Below are positions 21,427 through 31,588 of a stretch of 36,376 nucleotides of DNA, one piece after another. The DNA is taken from positions 1 through 36,376 of the forward strand of contig SWBL01000428.1 in NCBI GenBank assembly GCA_024195585.1. The letters run 5' to 3'. This DNA comes from Aureobasidium sp. EXF-3400 (taxonomy: Eukaryota; Ascomycota; Dothideomycetes; Dothideales; Saccotheciaceae). The first letter of the stretch is position 1. Each line of letters opens with the position of its first letter. A program made the translations under genes and the position numbers. The notes beneath the pieces were generated by a model. The model ran no database searches. It was given only the letters and a program-made list of their open reading frames with translations, and was not told the origin of the DNA.

Positions 21427-23657
21427 ATGTCCTTCTCAATCAGTATGGAGCTTTGCTCATCTCTGCCCCACGATCAATGCTAATTTTCCACAGAGGTGCC
21501 GTGTTCTTCGGCCAACATTGGTATTGCTTACCAATTGCCTCTTACATCTCTGCTCGTCAATTGACTTCTTGACCAGGCCCCGGCTTTGATGTCATCGGTC
21601 TGGCCCTTTCTGTCTGGCTCGAGCTGCGTGTCACCGTAGACTCGTCTAAGAAGTCTTCGGACCACCAGTCCAACTGCAAAATCACCTACGAAGGTCTCGG
21701 CAAGGAAAGTGTCGACCTTGTTGCTGACCGCAATCTGATCACTCAGACTGCTCTCTATGTTCTGCGATGCCACAACCAGCACGCTTTCCCTTCCGAGACT
21801 CATGTGCACATTATCAACCCCATTCCTTTGGGTCGTGGTCTTGGTTCTTCTGGTGCTGCTGTTGTTGCTGGTGTCATGCTCGGTAGTGAGGTCGGAGGTC
21901 TCAACTTGACCAAGGACCGTATGCTCGACTTCTGTTTGATGATCGAAAGACATCCTGACAATGTTGCTGCTGCTCTGTTCGGTGGTTTCGTTGGCTCATA
22001 CCTCAAGGACCTGGATCCGGAAGACATGAAGCGCAAGGAAATTCCTCTGAGTGAAGTCCTTCCCGCACCTGCTGGTGGTGTTGACACCGGACTTACCCCT
22101 CCTATTCCTCCCATCAACATTGGCAAGCACATCAAGTTTAACTGGGCTCCCGAGATCAAGTGCATTGCTATCATTCCCGATTTTGAGGTTTCTACCGCAA
22201 AGGCTCGCTCTGTTTTGCCCACTGAGTTCCCCAAGGCAGACGTCATCTCCAACCTGCAGAGAATCGCTCTTTTGACCACTGCTCTGGGTCAGAGCCCTCC
22301 CAACGCTGACATGATCTACGATGGTATGCAGGACAAGATCCATCAGCCTTACCGAAAGACTCTCATTCCTGGTTTGACCGAGATTTTGAAGTCTGTTACT
22401 CCCACATCTCAGCCCGGTCTTCTTGGTATCTGCTTGTCTGGTGCTGGTCCCACTATTCTGGCTCTGGCCACTCACAACTTCGAGCAGATTGCCAACCACC
22501 TGCTCGGCGAGTTCAAGAAGGAGAACATCAACTGTGAATGGAAGCTTTTGGAGCCCGCTTACGACGGTGCTGTCTGCACAAGAGACGTCGAGAAGCCTAA
22601 GGCCATGACCTATGCCGATGCTGGTGTCTCTATTGACGCTGGTAACGATCTGGTCGTTGCTATCAAGAAGGCTGTCAAGTCTACTCGCAGACCTGGTGCA
22701 GATGCTGAGATTGGTGGATTCGGTGGTGCACTCGATCTCCAAGCTGCTGGCTACGACGAGGCTCCCATCATGATTCAGGCCATTGATGGTATTGGTACCA
22801 AGCTGAAGGTTGCCTTCGCTATGGACAAGTTTGACACTGTCGGTATCGATCTTGTTGCTATGAACGTCAACGACTTGGTTGTGCAAGGTGCTGAGCCCTT
22901 GACCTTCCTGGATTACTACGCTTGCAGCAAGCTGGAGATCAAGGAAGCTGTCTCGTTCATTGAGGGTGTCGCCGCTGGTTGCCGTGAATCAGGATGCGCT
23001 CTCGTTGGTGGAGAGACTGCAGAGATGCCTGGCATGTACCAAGGCAATGAATTCGATGCTGGTGGTTGTGCCACTGGTGCTCTCAGACGTGGTCGCACTA
23101 TTCTGCCCGACATTACATCTATGGTCGAGGGCGATATCCTTTTGGGTCTTGCTAGTGACGGTGTGCACTCGAACGGTTTCTCTCTTGTCAGAAAGGTTGT
23201 TGAGCGCCAGGGACTTTCATACCACGACAAGGCACCTTGGGCACCCAACACCACTGTTGGTGCCAGCTTGTTGACCCCCACTCGCATTTACGTCAAGCCT
23301 CTTTTGAAGGCTGTCGAGAAGGACCTGCTCAAGGGTATGGCACACATCACTGGTGGAGGTCTTTACGACAACATTCCAAGAATGTTGCCCAAGACCCTCG
23401 CTGCTGAGGTCGATGTCTCGGCATGGTCTGTTCCTCCGGTGCTCAAGTGGCTCAAGGAGGCCGGTAACGTCGAGTCCCGCGAGTTCGCCCGCACATGGAA
23501 CACTGGTCTCGGTATGGTCATCGTTGTGAGCAAGGAAAACGCCGCCGAGGCCAAGAAGGTTCTGGAAGAGGCAGGCGAAAGAGTGTCTGTTATTGGAAAA
23601 CTCTTCTCTAGAGGCGAGGACGAGGTTGTTCTCAAGAATCTCGAGGCCTGGAACTAA
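21427..23657 (+). CDS. THR1: Homoserine kinase - AIR synthetase fusion protein (Thr1-PurM)
   Basis: The exons are 21427-21442, 21494-21520 and 21577-23657, giving 707 aa. Introns of 51 and 56 bp lie only in the first 45 bp of coding sequence; the fusion join itself is inside one open exon. Residues 1 to about 352 are a complete GHMP-family homoserine kinase: KVPCSSANIGPGFDVIGLAL at the front, PLGRGLGSSGAA near 98, and LSGAGPTILAL near 302. A linker of about nine residues (RDVEKPKAM) leads into a complete AIR synthetase from Met358: YADAGVSIDAGN, GTKLKVAF near 420, NVNDLVVQGAEP, GETAEMPGMY near 492, ASDGVHSNGFSL and HITGGGLYDNIPRMLP. The AIRS half is 350 aa, like bacterial PurM. Thr1 phosphorylates homoserine for threonine synthesis; AIRS closes FGAM to AIR in purine synthesis. 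Both are cytosolic. In other fungi AIRS follows GARS in Ade5,7, so the partner here is unexpected. Confidence 0.95.
22605..22607 (+). other. In-frame Met at the start of the AIRS domain
   Basis: The codon ATG in the context AAGGCCATGA lies exactly where the AIRS fold begins. The A at -3 relative to this ATG is absent, but GCC precedes it, a moderately good fungal context. It would allow a separate 350-aa AIRS protein if a second transcript or internal initiation existed. Nothing in the sequence shows that it is used. Confidence 0.3.
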
Positions 23658-24592
23658 GAGGGCATTATAGATGGGAACAGGAAGCACAATACGGTTGGGG
23701 AAAGCCGCAACGATATAGGCGTTTTACAAAAATCAAGGGTTGGCCGAGGCAGGGATAGATATGACAATTGCGAATTTACTACAGCGTTTGAATTATTGAG
23801 ACTGCATATATGCAACTGAGAAAACTGTGTTTGTTACGGGCTCAACAATGTATTTGTTGGTAAGTCCCTTCGTCTTCGACGTTGGAGAAGTTGCTTGTAA
23901 AGCGGCAGGAAGGCAAGGTTGCGCAAGAGCCAGACGTTCCTTCTGGCCAAAGACAGCAGTGACGTCGATCAGATGAAGGTTGGAAAGAGGTCCTCGACTT
24001 CCTTCCCAATCTCGGTCTTTGTTCTCTACACACTTTTTGCAACGACCTCATGACAGTCAATCATCACCACTATGAGCGTCGAACCATCTCTGCGCCCCGC
24101 CGCCCTGGTAATTGCTATTGAAGGAAGTGATGCATTAGAATCAGGACCAGTCTGCAAGTTTCAATATTCTCTCAAGAGCAATTGACTCCACAATGAATCA
24201 TGGAGAGGATATGCTTACCTGACAGGGTATCCGAGCACGCCAGTCACGCTCTAATCCCCACGTAGACATCCAGGGGTAGCTACCAATGGTCAGTCAAAGA
24301 ATTAACTCATTATGGCCAAAGCATGACCACCCGCTCCGCCCGACGCCTCCAGACCATAATACACTCATCTCGCCCACAAACTCGCTCTTCAAAGTGGAGA
24401 GAACACGACCTTATTCTCACATTCGGATGGTGATCAAGCATCATGATTCGGAGGCAAAAGCTCGAGCAGTAAAAATCGTCACCCTTGGAGGAATACTTAA
24501 GATGCTGCAAGGTAACCGGACGAGTTTGAGCTTTGACATCACTTTCCTTTGCCAGGCGCCTGTTGTTCAGTTTGTTGGTCGTGCCTTTCGAC
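23658..24592. other. Intergenic region, no supported gene
   Basis: About 930 bp between two plus-strand genes. Open frames (for example 24286-24951 in another frame) overlap the next gene and show no domain. No repeat or element stands out. Confidence 0.5.
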
Positions 24593-25864
24593 ATGCACTC
24601 GTTCATATCACTACTAGCACCACTGGTAGCCTTGCTACCTTTGGTGACTGCACAAAATCATCTCGCTGTTCTAGGCCCAGACGGAGTTTCTGTCGGATAT
24701 CACACCAACTCTTCGGACCTTGCACTGGCCCCAGTTGGTCTCAAGAACACACAAGCTGGCGTGATTCAACCATCTTCAACTCTGTCCTTACAATCGCAAA
24801 CCAGCCAGACCCAAACCATCGTCCCCTTCCCGACCGAAGTTGTTGCATTAACACCAATCGTGGTGTCGAAGTCCACCGAGCAGCCTGCGGGAAGCTCCTC
24901 CGTCAACCCGCCTCCGAGCCAATTCGCTGTTCAGTCTCCCGCTCCTCTTGAGTCCTGGGCACCTATTCAGTCTTCAAAGCCAATCGAGCCTGTTGCTACG
25001 CCGCCTACTGTCCCCAATATCAATGCACTCAGTGAGAAGTCTACTGAATGGAAAAATTATGCTGGACAACCAGGGCCAGATGCAGCACACCCGATGGGTT
25101 TCTGGATCCTCAACAGGAACGCCCTGAAGCACCACATCAGTGCAGACTGGGCGGCAGAGGACTTGGAAAGATTTGGCTCTCATGAAATTTTCAATTTCAG
25201 AACGGCTACAGTCGAGCCAGGTGAGAATTTGTGGATCCCTACAATACCTGGTGTGAGTCCCAAGTTGTATGTGGGTGTCTCTCCGAACAACAATACAGCC
25301 GAGATTGGCGAGTATCGCGATCACGACACACTCATCGAGGCCAAGTTCAGAGGAGGCTATGGCCACCTCTATTTCGATATCGACATCGAGCGTGGCTTCT
25401 CCTCACCAGTTTGGTGCCATGGACAGGGCGATGCATGGCAAGAGGGTCAAGGTTGCGTCGCGGATCTGCTTTCTGTGTGTCCTGTGAAAGATCAACACCG
25501 CGATCCGTCCACCGGTCTGTACAACCAATGTCGAGGAGCCGCCGACAACATTGACTTCCGTCGCCAATACTGCCCTAAGACCTACGTGGTGTTCGATGAC
25601 GATTGGAATACAAAAACTACGTCGAACAAGGATGGTAAGTGCACAAATAACAACAATCTTCATACCACGAAATCATCGCTGACTGTTCTCAAAGTGCTCA
25701 TGTGTACTATCATCGATACTGCATCCACCAGCAAGATTCAAACTGCTCAGCTCGCCGAAGCCGAGAGAAAAGAGGCAGCTGGCATCGCACCAACCGCTGT
25801 CTTGCCTAGACGTGCCCTGCCACGAAGACACTCCAAGAACAAGCGGTCCCCAGGACAAGCTTGA
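24593..25864 (+). CDS. Secreted protein, probably thaumatin-like fold
   Basis: The exons are 24593-25634 and 25695-25864, giving 403 aa. The ATG at 24593 gives a signal peptide (MHSFISLLAPLVALLPLVTA). Residues to about 150 are Ser/Pro/Thr-rich and probably glycosylated. The folded part follows, with GHLYFDIDIERGFSSPVWC, a GCVADLLSVCP block, a spaced Cys, YCPKTYVVFDDD and MCTI. The order resembles the DGF...C.ADI..CP...C...CP..Y.Y..DD...C pattern of thaumatin/osmotin-like proteins. That is inference from pattern, not a firm match, and disulfides would be expected. The C-terminus is basic (RRALPRRHSKNKR). The intron (60 bp, GTAAGT) is a multiple of three and has no stop, so its retention would add 20 residues in frame. 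The gene converges on the copper radical oxidase. Confidence 0.6.
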   Translation: MHSFISLLAPLVALLPLVTAQNHLAVLGPDGVSVGYHTNSSDLALAPVGLKNTQAGVIQPSSTLSLQSQTSQTQTIVPFPTEVVALTPIVVSKSTEQPAGSSSVNPPPSQFAVQSPAPLESWAPIQSSKPIEPVATPPTVPNINALSEKSTEWKNYAGQPGPDAAHPMGFWILNRNALKHHISADWAAEDLERFGSHEIFNFRTATVEPGENLWIPTIPGVSPKLYVGVSPNNNTAEIGEYRDHDTLIEAKFRGGYGHLYFDIDIERGFSSPVWCHGQGDAWQEGQGCVADLLSVCPVKDQHRDPSTGLYNQCRGAADNIDFRRQYCPKTYVVFDDDWNTKTTSNKDGKCTNNNNLHTTKSSLTVLKVLMCTIIDTASTSKIQTAQLAEAERKEAAGIAPTAVLPRRALPRRHSKNKRSPGQA

Positions 25865-26097
25865 TCGGCTGAATTGACAGTCAGGACTTGTTTACAAGTC
25901 ACAGGGGAGTGGTTCATTTGTTGTTGTTTAAATGTAATGTCGAAATGTCGAATCACTCGTTCTTTAACAAAAAAAGAAAAGAAAAAAAAGAAGAAGAAGA
26001 ACAGATGAGGTAATGTGTTAGGTGGTACTGTCATACTTTTAATCTTAATCTATAATAGTAATGCAAGATGTTTTTGTTCACAGTTTGTACTCTACTG

Positions 26098-26134
<37 letters not shown>

Positions 26135-26354
26135 GTATCGTTATAAGATTGCTTTACATCTATCTCTGATAATTGTCACAGAAGTGGTGTACAAACAACC
26201 TTCGGGATATCTCAAGATACTTCTGACATTGACAACATTATTTGAAAGGCTCCATGACTAGCTAAACTGCTCTTTTCCGCAAAATCACATATTCTGGCCA
26301 CGAAAAACAGGCACATCATCATCCATTATTTCCTCTTCCCCAACTTCTGTCGCG
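25865..26354. other. Convergent intergenic region with long poly-T
   Basis: About 490 bp of 3' UTR from two converging genes. It contains an A/G-rich tract near 25968-26003 and an uninterrupted run of 32 T at 26099-26130. No gene. Confidence 0.6.
26099..26130 (+). repeat. Poly-T homopolymer, 32 bases
   Basis: An uninterrupted T run in the 3' region of the copper radical oxidase gene (poly-A on its own strand is read at the far end of the transcript). It may be a simple-repeat hotspot or a remnant of a poly-A retrocopy. Its exact length is prone to sequencing error. Confidence 0.85.
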
Positions 26355-29086
26355 TCAGTCAACCTGCACGAACTGTCCGACGCTAGGAACACCATCCACA
26401 ACCACATAAACCACATACGGGCCAGGAGGCGCAACATTCGAGTTCGGCGGCATGGTGACAATGAGTGTCTGCTGAGTAGCTCCATCCTTCCAACCCTGCG
26501 TATCGAGGAAGAGCATACGGTGACTCATGTGCACGGAATGCGTGACGAAGCCTCCATGGTACAGCGACACTTTGACATTTTGCGCACCAGCAGGCACCGT
26601 AAACTCGACATTGAAAGTTTGAGAGTTTGCTTGCAGGGACGTGGAAGACAGGGTCATGTTTGTCGGGCGTTTTTTCGCATTGTCGCCGACGAGGTAGGGT
26701 GGTGTGTAGATCTCCACTCTGAACTCTGTAACGTATGGGTTTTGGGTTGTGGGTTGGAGGATGGGCTGTTCCACTGGGTTTGAGCCTGCAACCATCAATG
26801 TGCCATCAAGCAGCAACAAAGCTACAGAGTGGTACAGGCGGGCAATGGTGGACGAGGCGCCGGTGGTAAAGCGCTGACCGAGTGGTTTGGTGGGGTCGTA
26901 GATTAGGGCTTCGAGGGTTGGGTCGCGCGCGAGTCCAAAGCCTTGAGCACCTTCGTTGCCACCGTTGACGAAGACGACGGTGCCATCGGGGAGTAATGTG
27001 CCTTCTACCATACCGCGGCCTTGGGGCATTGAGTCCATTTCCCATTTAGCGTTTGTGGAGAGAGGTTGGATACGGCCGCAACTGGGGTCGGTTGGGGAAG
27101 TTATGTCTTGATATGCACCACCTCCGCAGATGATGATGTCGGGACTCCAGTCATTGGCAGAAGACAAAGGGAGTAAGACCGAACCACCCGTATTGGGATA
27201 AGTGCGGTAGTCGCCAGGAAGGTCGGCGAAGGTTCTCAAAGTGGTGTTGGTATCGACATTGAAAAGCTCGGATGATTTGGAGACGAAAACAAACAGCGAG
27301 CCATCTTTGAGCTGGTGCATGAATGGATACATATAGTAAGGCTGGTTTTTGACCAGAATCTCCATAGGTATGGAAACACCAGATGGTTTGCCGTTCTTGT
27401 CTAGGATCTCATATGTCGGGTTGTTGTTGGCAGGCACTGTAGGGTCGAGTCCGTTCAAAGACCCAGAAGCAACAAAGAGTCTGCCATCAGGGAGAGTCTG
27501 TACTGACGGGTACCATCGCTTGGTGCTAAGTTTGTTGCCTGGCTCGCTCCAATCTTGCCCGTCCAAGGAAGCGTCAGAAGAAGAGCGAGTTAGGTAACGG
27601 ATACCGTCAAAGCCATCTCCCACTGTGGGGTCGATGAAGTCCAGAGGACCATTACCACCGAGCGAGATGAACTGTCCGTTGGCGAGGAAAGAACCACCAG
27701 CACAGAAGGCATTAGTTTTGTAGGCCAAAGGAGTGTACTTGTTGGTAGCAGGGTCATACTCAGTCGAGTATGCGTATTGGCCATTGGAAAGCTTGACTTG
27801 TGTATAGTTCTCGACTTTGTCAAGGAAGACCACCCGACCGTTGGGAAGGAGCCCAGCATGCATGGCAGGAGCACCAGACTCGCCGACGATGTCGAAGGAT
27901 CCAGGGTTAGCATTGACCGGTGCAGGACTGGGCCCAGGGGCCGGGACAACAGCACCGTTCAAGCAAGGTCCACTTTGACATCCATCACCACAGTGAGCAG
28001 TGGTATTTCCGCAGTAGCCATACATACTAGCAATAAGTGTCAGCTACGTTCCAAGAACTATTACTGCAAATCACTTACGAGCAGCAACTGCCTTGAGGCC
28101 AATCACCACAGATAGTATTTCCATATGTAGCACCACATGTTCCGTCTTTGGTAACTGTACCTGTTGCGGCGCTGCCGGCTGAGGAAGTTGCTGCTGATAT
28201 GACTGGCTCGCCAGTCGTGCTTGACGGAGCAGCCGAGTTCGCTTTGGAAGAAGCAACCGATGATGCGACTGCAGAAGTTGAAGCCGCACTTGAGGGCGCC
28301 GCACTCTTACAGCCAGAGATACATCCGTTGGCAGTCAAGCAGTGACCATCAGTGTTACCACAATATCCGTAGGAGCTGATAAAACGATTAGCGTGGCCTA
28401 CGAGTCAGGTTTATATCATGCGTACGAGCAACAGCCTCCATAAGCGCCATTGGGATCACACAATGCATTGTTGAAGTTCGGGCCACATCTTCCATCATCG
28501 CGAGGAGCAGCACCAGGAGCCGAAGGTGCTGCTCTAACGATTGTTGAACTCGGAAGAGAAGAGACTCCAACCGCTGAACTTGAAGAACAGCCAGAGGAAC
28601 AGCCACTTCCGCAATGAGCAGGGGTATTACCACACCATCCTGTACCTTGTCAGTAAAAGCTTACAGACGATATCAATGCAAGAAGACTACCGTATGAAGA
28701 ACAGCAGGTTCCCTGATATACTGTGCTGTTAGGGTCACACAAGAGATTGCCATTGTTTGGACCACATTTGCCGTCTTGTGAGTAGTTAGGGGTCTTGGCT
28801 TGATGTTTAAGAACTCCTTTGAAGAAGTCGAATATATCTCTCTTGCCGTGGTCTTGGAAGGACATTGGCCATGTGTGTTTCACGGCAGTACATCTATCGT
28901 CGTCAGCTTTGGACATGCACAAGCAGATGCTTTGACGTACGTGTTGTTCTCCTGGCAGAATTGTCCCTTCAGACATCCGCTGAATTGCAAATCCTGACTG
29001 TTGCATGTTGGTTGGACTTTTGGGAAGTAGATGTTGGCAAGAGTTGCGCTGGCGCTAAGGCCAAGGAGGAAGATTGACTGCTTCAT
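26355..29086 (-). CDS. Copper radical oxidase (glyoxal oxidase-like, AA5_1) with three CBM18 chitin-binding modules
   Basis: A secreted oxidase predicted to oxidise aldehydes or alcohols to acids with release of H2O2, and anchored to chitin. The exons on the minus strand are 29086-28941, 28893-28691, 28639-28426, 28375-28079 and 28026-26355, giving 843 aa; introns are 47-52 bp. The signal peptide is MKQSIFLLGLSASATLA. Three CBM18 modules follow, each with the CGPxxGNxxCD / CCSxYGxCGNTxxHC pattern, separated by Ser/Ala-rich linkers. The catalytic domain starts near residue 315. The conserved copper and cofactor residues are present: Cys395 (NAFCAGGS) and Tyr459 (KRWYPS), the expected Cys-Tyr crosslink pair; Tyr685-His686 (ARLYHSV); and His783 (FVTHSVH). 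The C-terminal DUF1929-like domain is complete to the stop. Every CBM18 is interrupted by an intron near its CCS/YG block. Confidence 0.93.
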
Positions 29087-30428
29087 TGTTTTTGATCGAT
29101 TGATCAGAGCAGACACGACCTGTCGTGCTTTAAGAAAGTATTAGTAGGTGAAAGAGCCGATAGTCGGCTGATAGGTATTGTCAAGTGACAATAGAGTATT
29201 TAGAAAAACAGAAACACTGTACAATCGTAAAGCAGTCAATGGTCAGAACGAATGACGGACACAGTGATTGAAACGAGAGTCACGAAACGAACAACTGGAG
29301 GACAAGCGGTCAGAAGGGAAGGACGAAAAGAAAAAAGCGAAGTCACTGTTTATATCTCGAGGTGCTTGCCCTCGCAACGACGGAAACAGCCTACTACCTG
29401 AGACTCGAGAAGAACGCCACACCTGCAGGGCAATACACGCGAATGCAACCTATAGTCTTCCAAACTTAGCAAGAGAGGTAGACCCTCGAGCCGGCCGCTC
29501 GCAGGATGCTAGCTGTTTGATCAATTGGCGGGAACGAGTGCCAATGCAGGACTGGGATGGTCTTCTTTTGGACAGCTTGGCTGCGGCTATCCGTGCCATC
29601 CTGACTTGCAACACATTGAACGATGGCTCCTTCCTCTTCGGAGAATTTGGCACCGGTATGCTACGACGACGCCCACGAGACGCAGACTCGTGCGTATTTC
29701 GTGGCTCCATTGTTCTATTTTCCTTGCGGTCATTCCACATGGTCAACTGATCCCTTGCAGTAGCAGATACGAGGGCATGCGGGCAACCCACTGCGGTAAC
29801 ACGAATCGCCTGGCGTTTCAAACCACCAACTGGGGAGTTTCATAGGCGCTTAAAAAAAGCTTGGGTCAAAGCTTGTAGCCGTGCCATTGGTGTTTGGACT
29901 TGCAGGACATGCAGCTGCTTGGGAAATGACCTTTCGAGTAGGATACTCAGATTTATTGGTTACACGAGGTTCTTTCCACTTTGAGAGAGGTCCATCGAGG
30001 GAAGTCGTGACGGATGGATTGACGAGGGAAAAGGTCAGGGTTGGTCTTTTTGTCGCGGAGAAACGGAGAAAGACGTGACATCACCGAGGGTCGCGGTAAC
30101 GACGTCTGAACACTCCTCGGGAGTCGAGGAAGTGGTGCTATATGCTCAATGATAGCTACAAGTGGCATTCCGATCACAGATAGAAGAGTTTCTAGTAGCC
30201 AGATCGTTATCACTACAACCTTGAAGACATTATTGTGTCCATTGGATTAGTCAACGCCGCACCTGGTCTCGAGATTACCCAGTACAATCAAAACCGACAA
30301 TAGGAAAGAGATAAAATCGCAACAACTGGCAACTTGCGACTTCAATCTTGCGATCCGCTTACCATCGACCGCATGATCTGAAGACCCGACCACCATTCTC
30401 GCCGTCTCAAACACCATCAACAAAAACC
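29087..30428. other. Divergent intergenic region (oxidase / CAB2)
   Basis: About 1.3 kb between divergent starts. Plus-strand frames at 29268-29750 and 29525-29845 are open but show no domain, signal peptide or plausible splicing. I see no repeat here. Confidence 0.5.
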
Positions 30429-31511
30429 ATGGAGCACGAATACTTCTCGTCTAACCCCCGACCAAAAGTCCTCCAGAAACATTCAACTCTAGCCCGTGAA
30501 TTCATCTCGCGCCATGCTTCTGAGTCTCGCCGTGTCGTCCTCGTGACATCTGGAGGCACAACCGTACCGCTTGAAAACCAGATGGTACGCTTCGTCGACA
30601 ATTTCAGCGCCGGAACCCGCGGAGCCACATCTGCCGAATACTTTCTCGATCACGGATATGCTGTCATTTTCCTGCATCGTCAGTTCTCGCTGTTGCCGTA
30701 CAGCAGACATTACTCACACAACGTGAATTGCTTCTTGGATTTTATGGATGAGGGAGAGGACGGAAAAGTTGTGGTTGGTGAGGAGTACCAAAACGAGATG
30801 GTGGGGGTTCTTAGGAAGTATACGGATGCGAGAAAGAAGGGAAAATTGCTTTTAATTCCGTTCGTTACGGTAAACGACTATCTTTGGGAGTTGAGGGAGA
30901 TTGCTATCTTGATGCAGCCATTGGGTGGTAATGCGCTCTTCTACCTTGCAGCTGCTGTGAGCGACTTCTTCATCCCTAGTGACAGGATGGTGGAGCATAA
31001 GATCCAGTCATCAGAAGACTTCAACAAGGAGAACCAAGATGGAGCTGATGGGACCAAGACTCCTGCTGCACGCATCGAGGGTCAACGTTTGGTCATTGGT
31101 CTGGAGCCAGTTCCCAAGTTCCTCAAGACATTGGTCGACGGCTGGGCCCCCGAAGGCATGATTGTCAGTTTCAAGCTCGAGACCGATCCAACCATCTTGG
31201 TCAAGAAGGCCGAGTACGCCCTGAACAAGTACTCGCATCATCTCGTCATCGGAAACCTGTTGTCAACGCGCAAATGGGAAGTTGTGTTTGTCTCCGCATC
31301 GGCAGGTCAACAGTGGATCCGCGTACCCAGGAGCAAGCGCACACCCAGTATTTCGGGCAACGTCGAGCATGTCGGTCTGGCTTCTGGTGGTGATGCCGAG
31401 CAAGGCGCAGAAGAAGTGTCAGGCCAACCTGCTGTCGAGATTGAGTCTCTGATCATCCCTGAGGTCGCAAAAATGCACGCCGCACACATGGCTAAAAAGA
31501 ATTCGAAATAG
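30429..31511 (+). CDS. CAB2: Phosphopantothenate-cysteine ligase (coenzyme A synthesis)
   Basis: A single-exon gene of 360 aa. It joins 4'-phosphopantothenate to cysteine, the second step from pantothenate to CoA, and the eukaryotic enzyme acts in the cytosol or nucleus. The ATG at 30429 (MEHEYFSSN) is the first Met; the frame is open further upstream but without ATG. Conserved features: VTSGGTTVPLE and VRFVDNFSAGTRG (nucleotide and substrate binding), then YLAAAVSDFFIPSDRMVEHK, and the C-terminal VSFKLETDPTILVKKA and LVIGNLLSTR. The length fits yeast Cab2 (365 aa). The gene is convergent with the MFS transporter, with only 77 bp between stops. Confidence 0.94.
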   Translation: MEHEYFSSNPRPKVLQKHSTLAREFISRHASESRRVVLVTSGGTTVPLENQMVRFVDNFSAGTRGATSAEYFLDHGYAVIFLHRQFSLLPYSRHYSHNVNCFLDFMDEGEDGKVVVGEEYQNEMVGVLRKYTDARKKGKLLLIPFVTVNDYLWELREIAILMQPLGGNALFYLAAAVSDFFIPSDRMVEHKIQSSEDFNKENQDGADGTKTPAARIEGQRLVIGLEPVPKFLKTLVDGWAPEGMIVSFKLETDPTILVKKAEYALNKYSHHLVIGNLLSTRKWEVVFVSASAGQQWIRVPRSKRTPSISGNVEHVGLASGGDAEQGAEEVSGQPAVEIESLIIPEVAKMHAAHMAKKNSK

Positions 31512-31588
31512 AAGAAACTGTTACTGCGAAGATATTGGCCTTTTAATGATACCCTGACGGACTACATATTCTCCCAATCCATCTTTGA

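Noticed and set aside
21996..22886. 296-aa minus-strand frame opposite the fusion gene
   Set aside because: It is a shadow of the strongly conserved THR1-AIRS coding sequence and has no recognisable motif.
24286..24951. 221-aa plus-strand frame before the thaumatin-like gene
   Set aside because: It overlaps the next gene in another frame and lacks any domain; the gene at 24593 has a clear signal peptide.
29268..29845. Open frames upstream of CAB2
   Set aside because: Overlapping frames on both strands without domains or signal peptides; probably chance.
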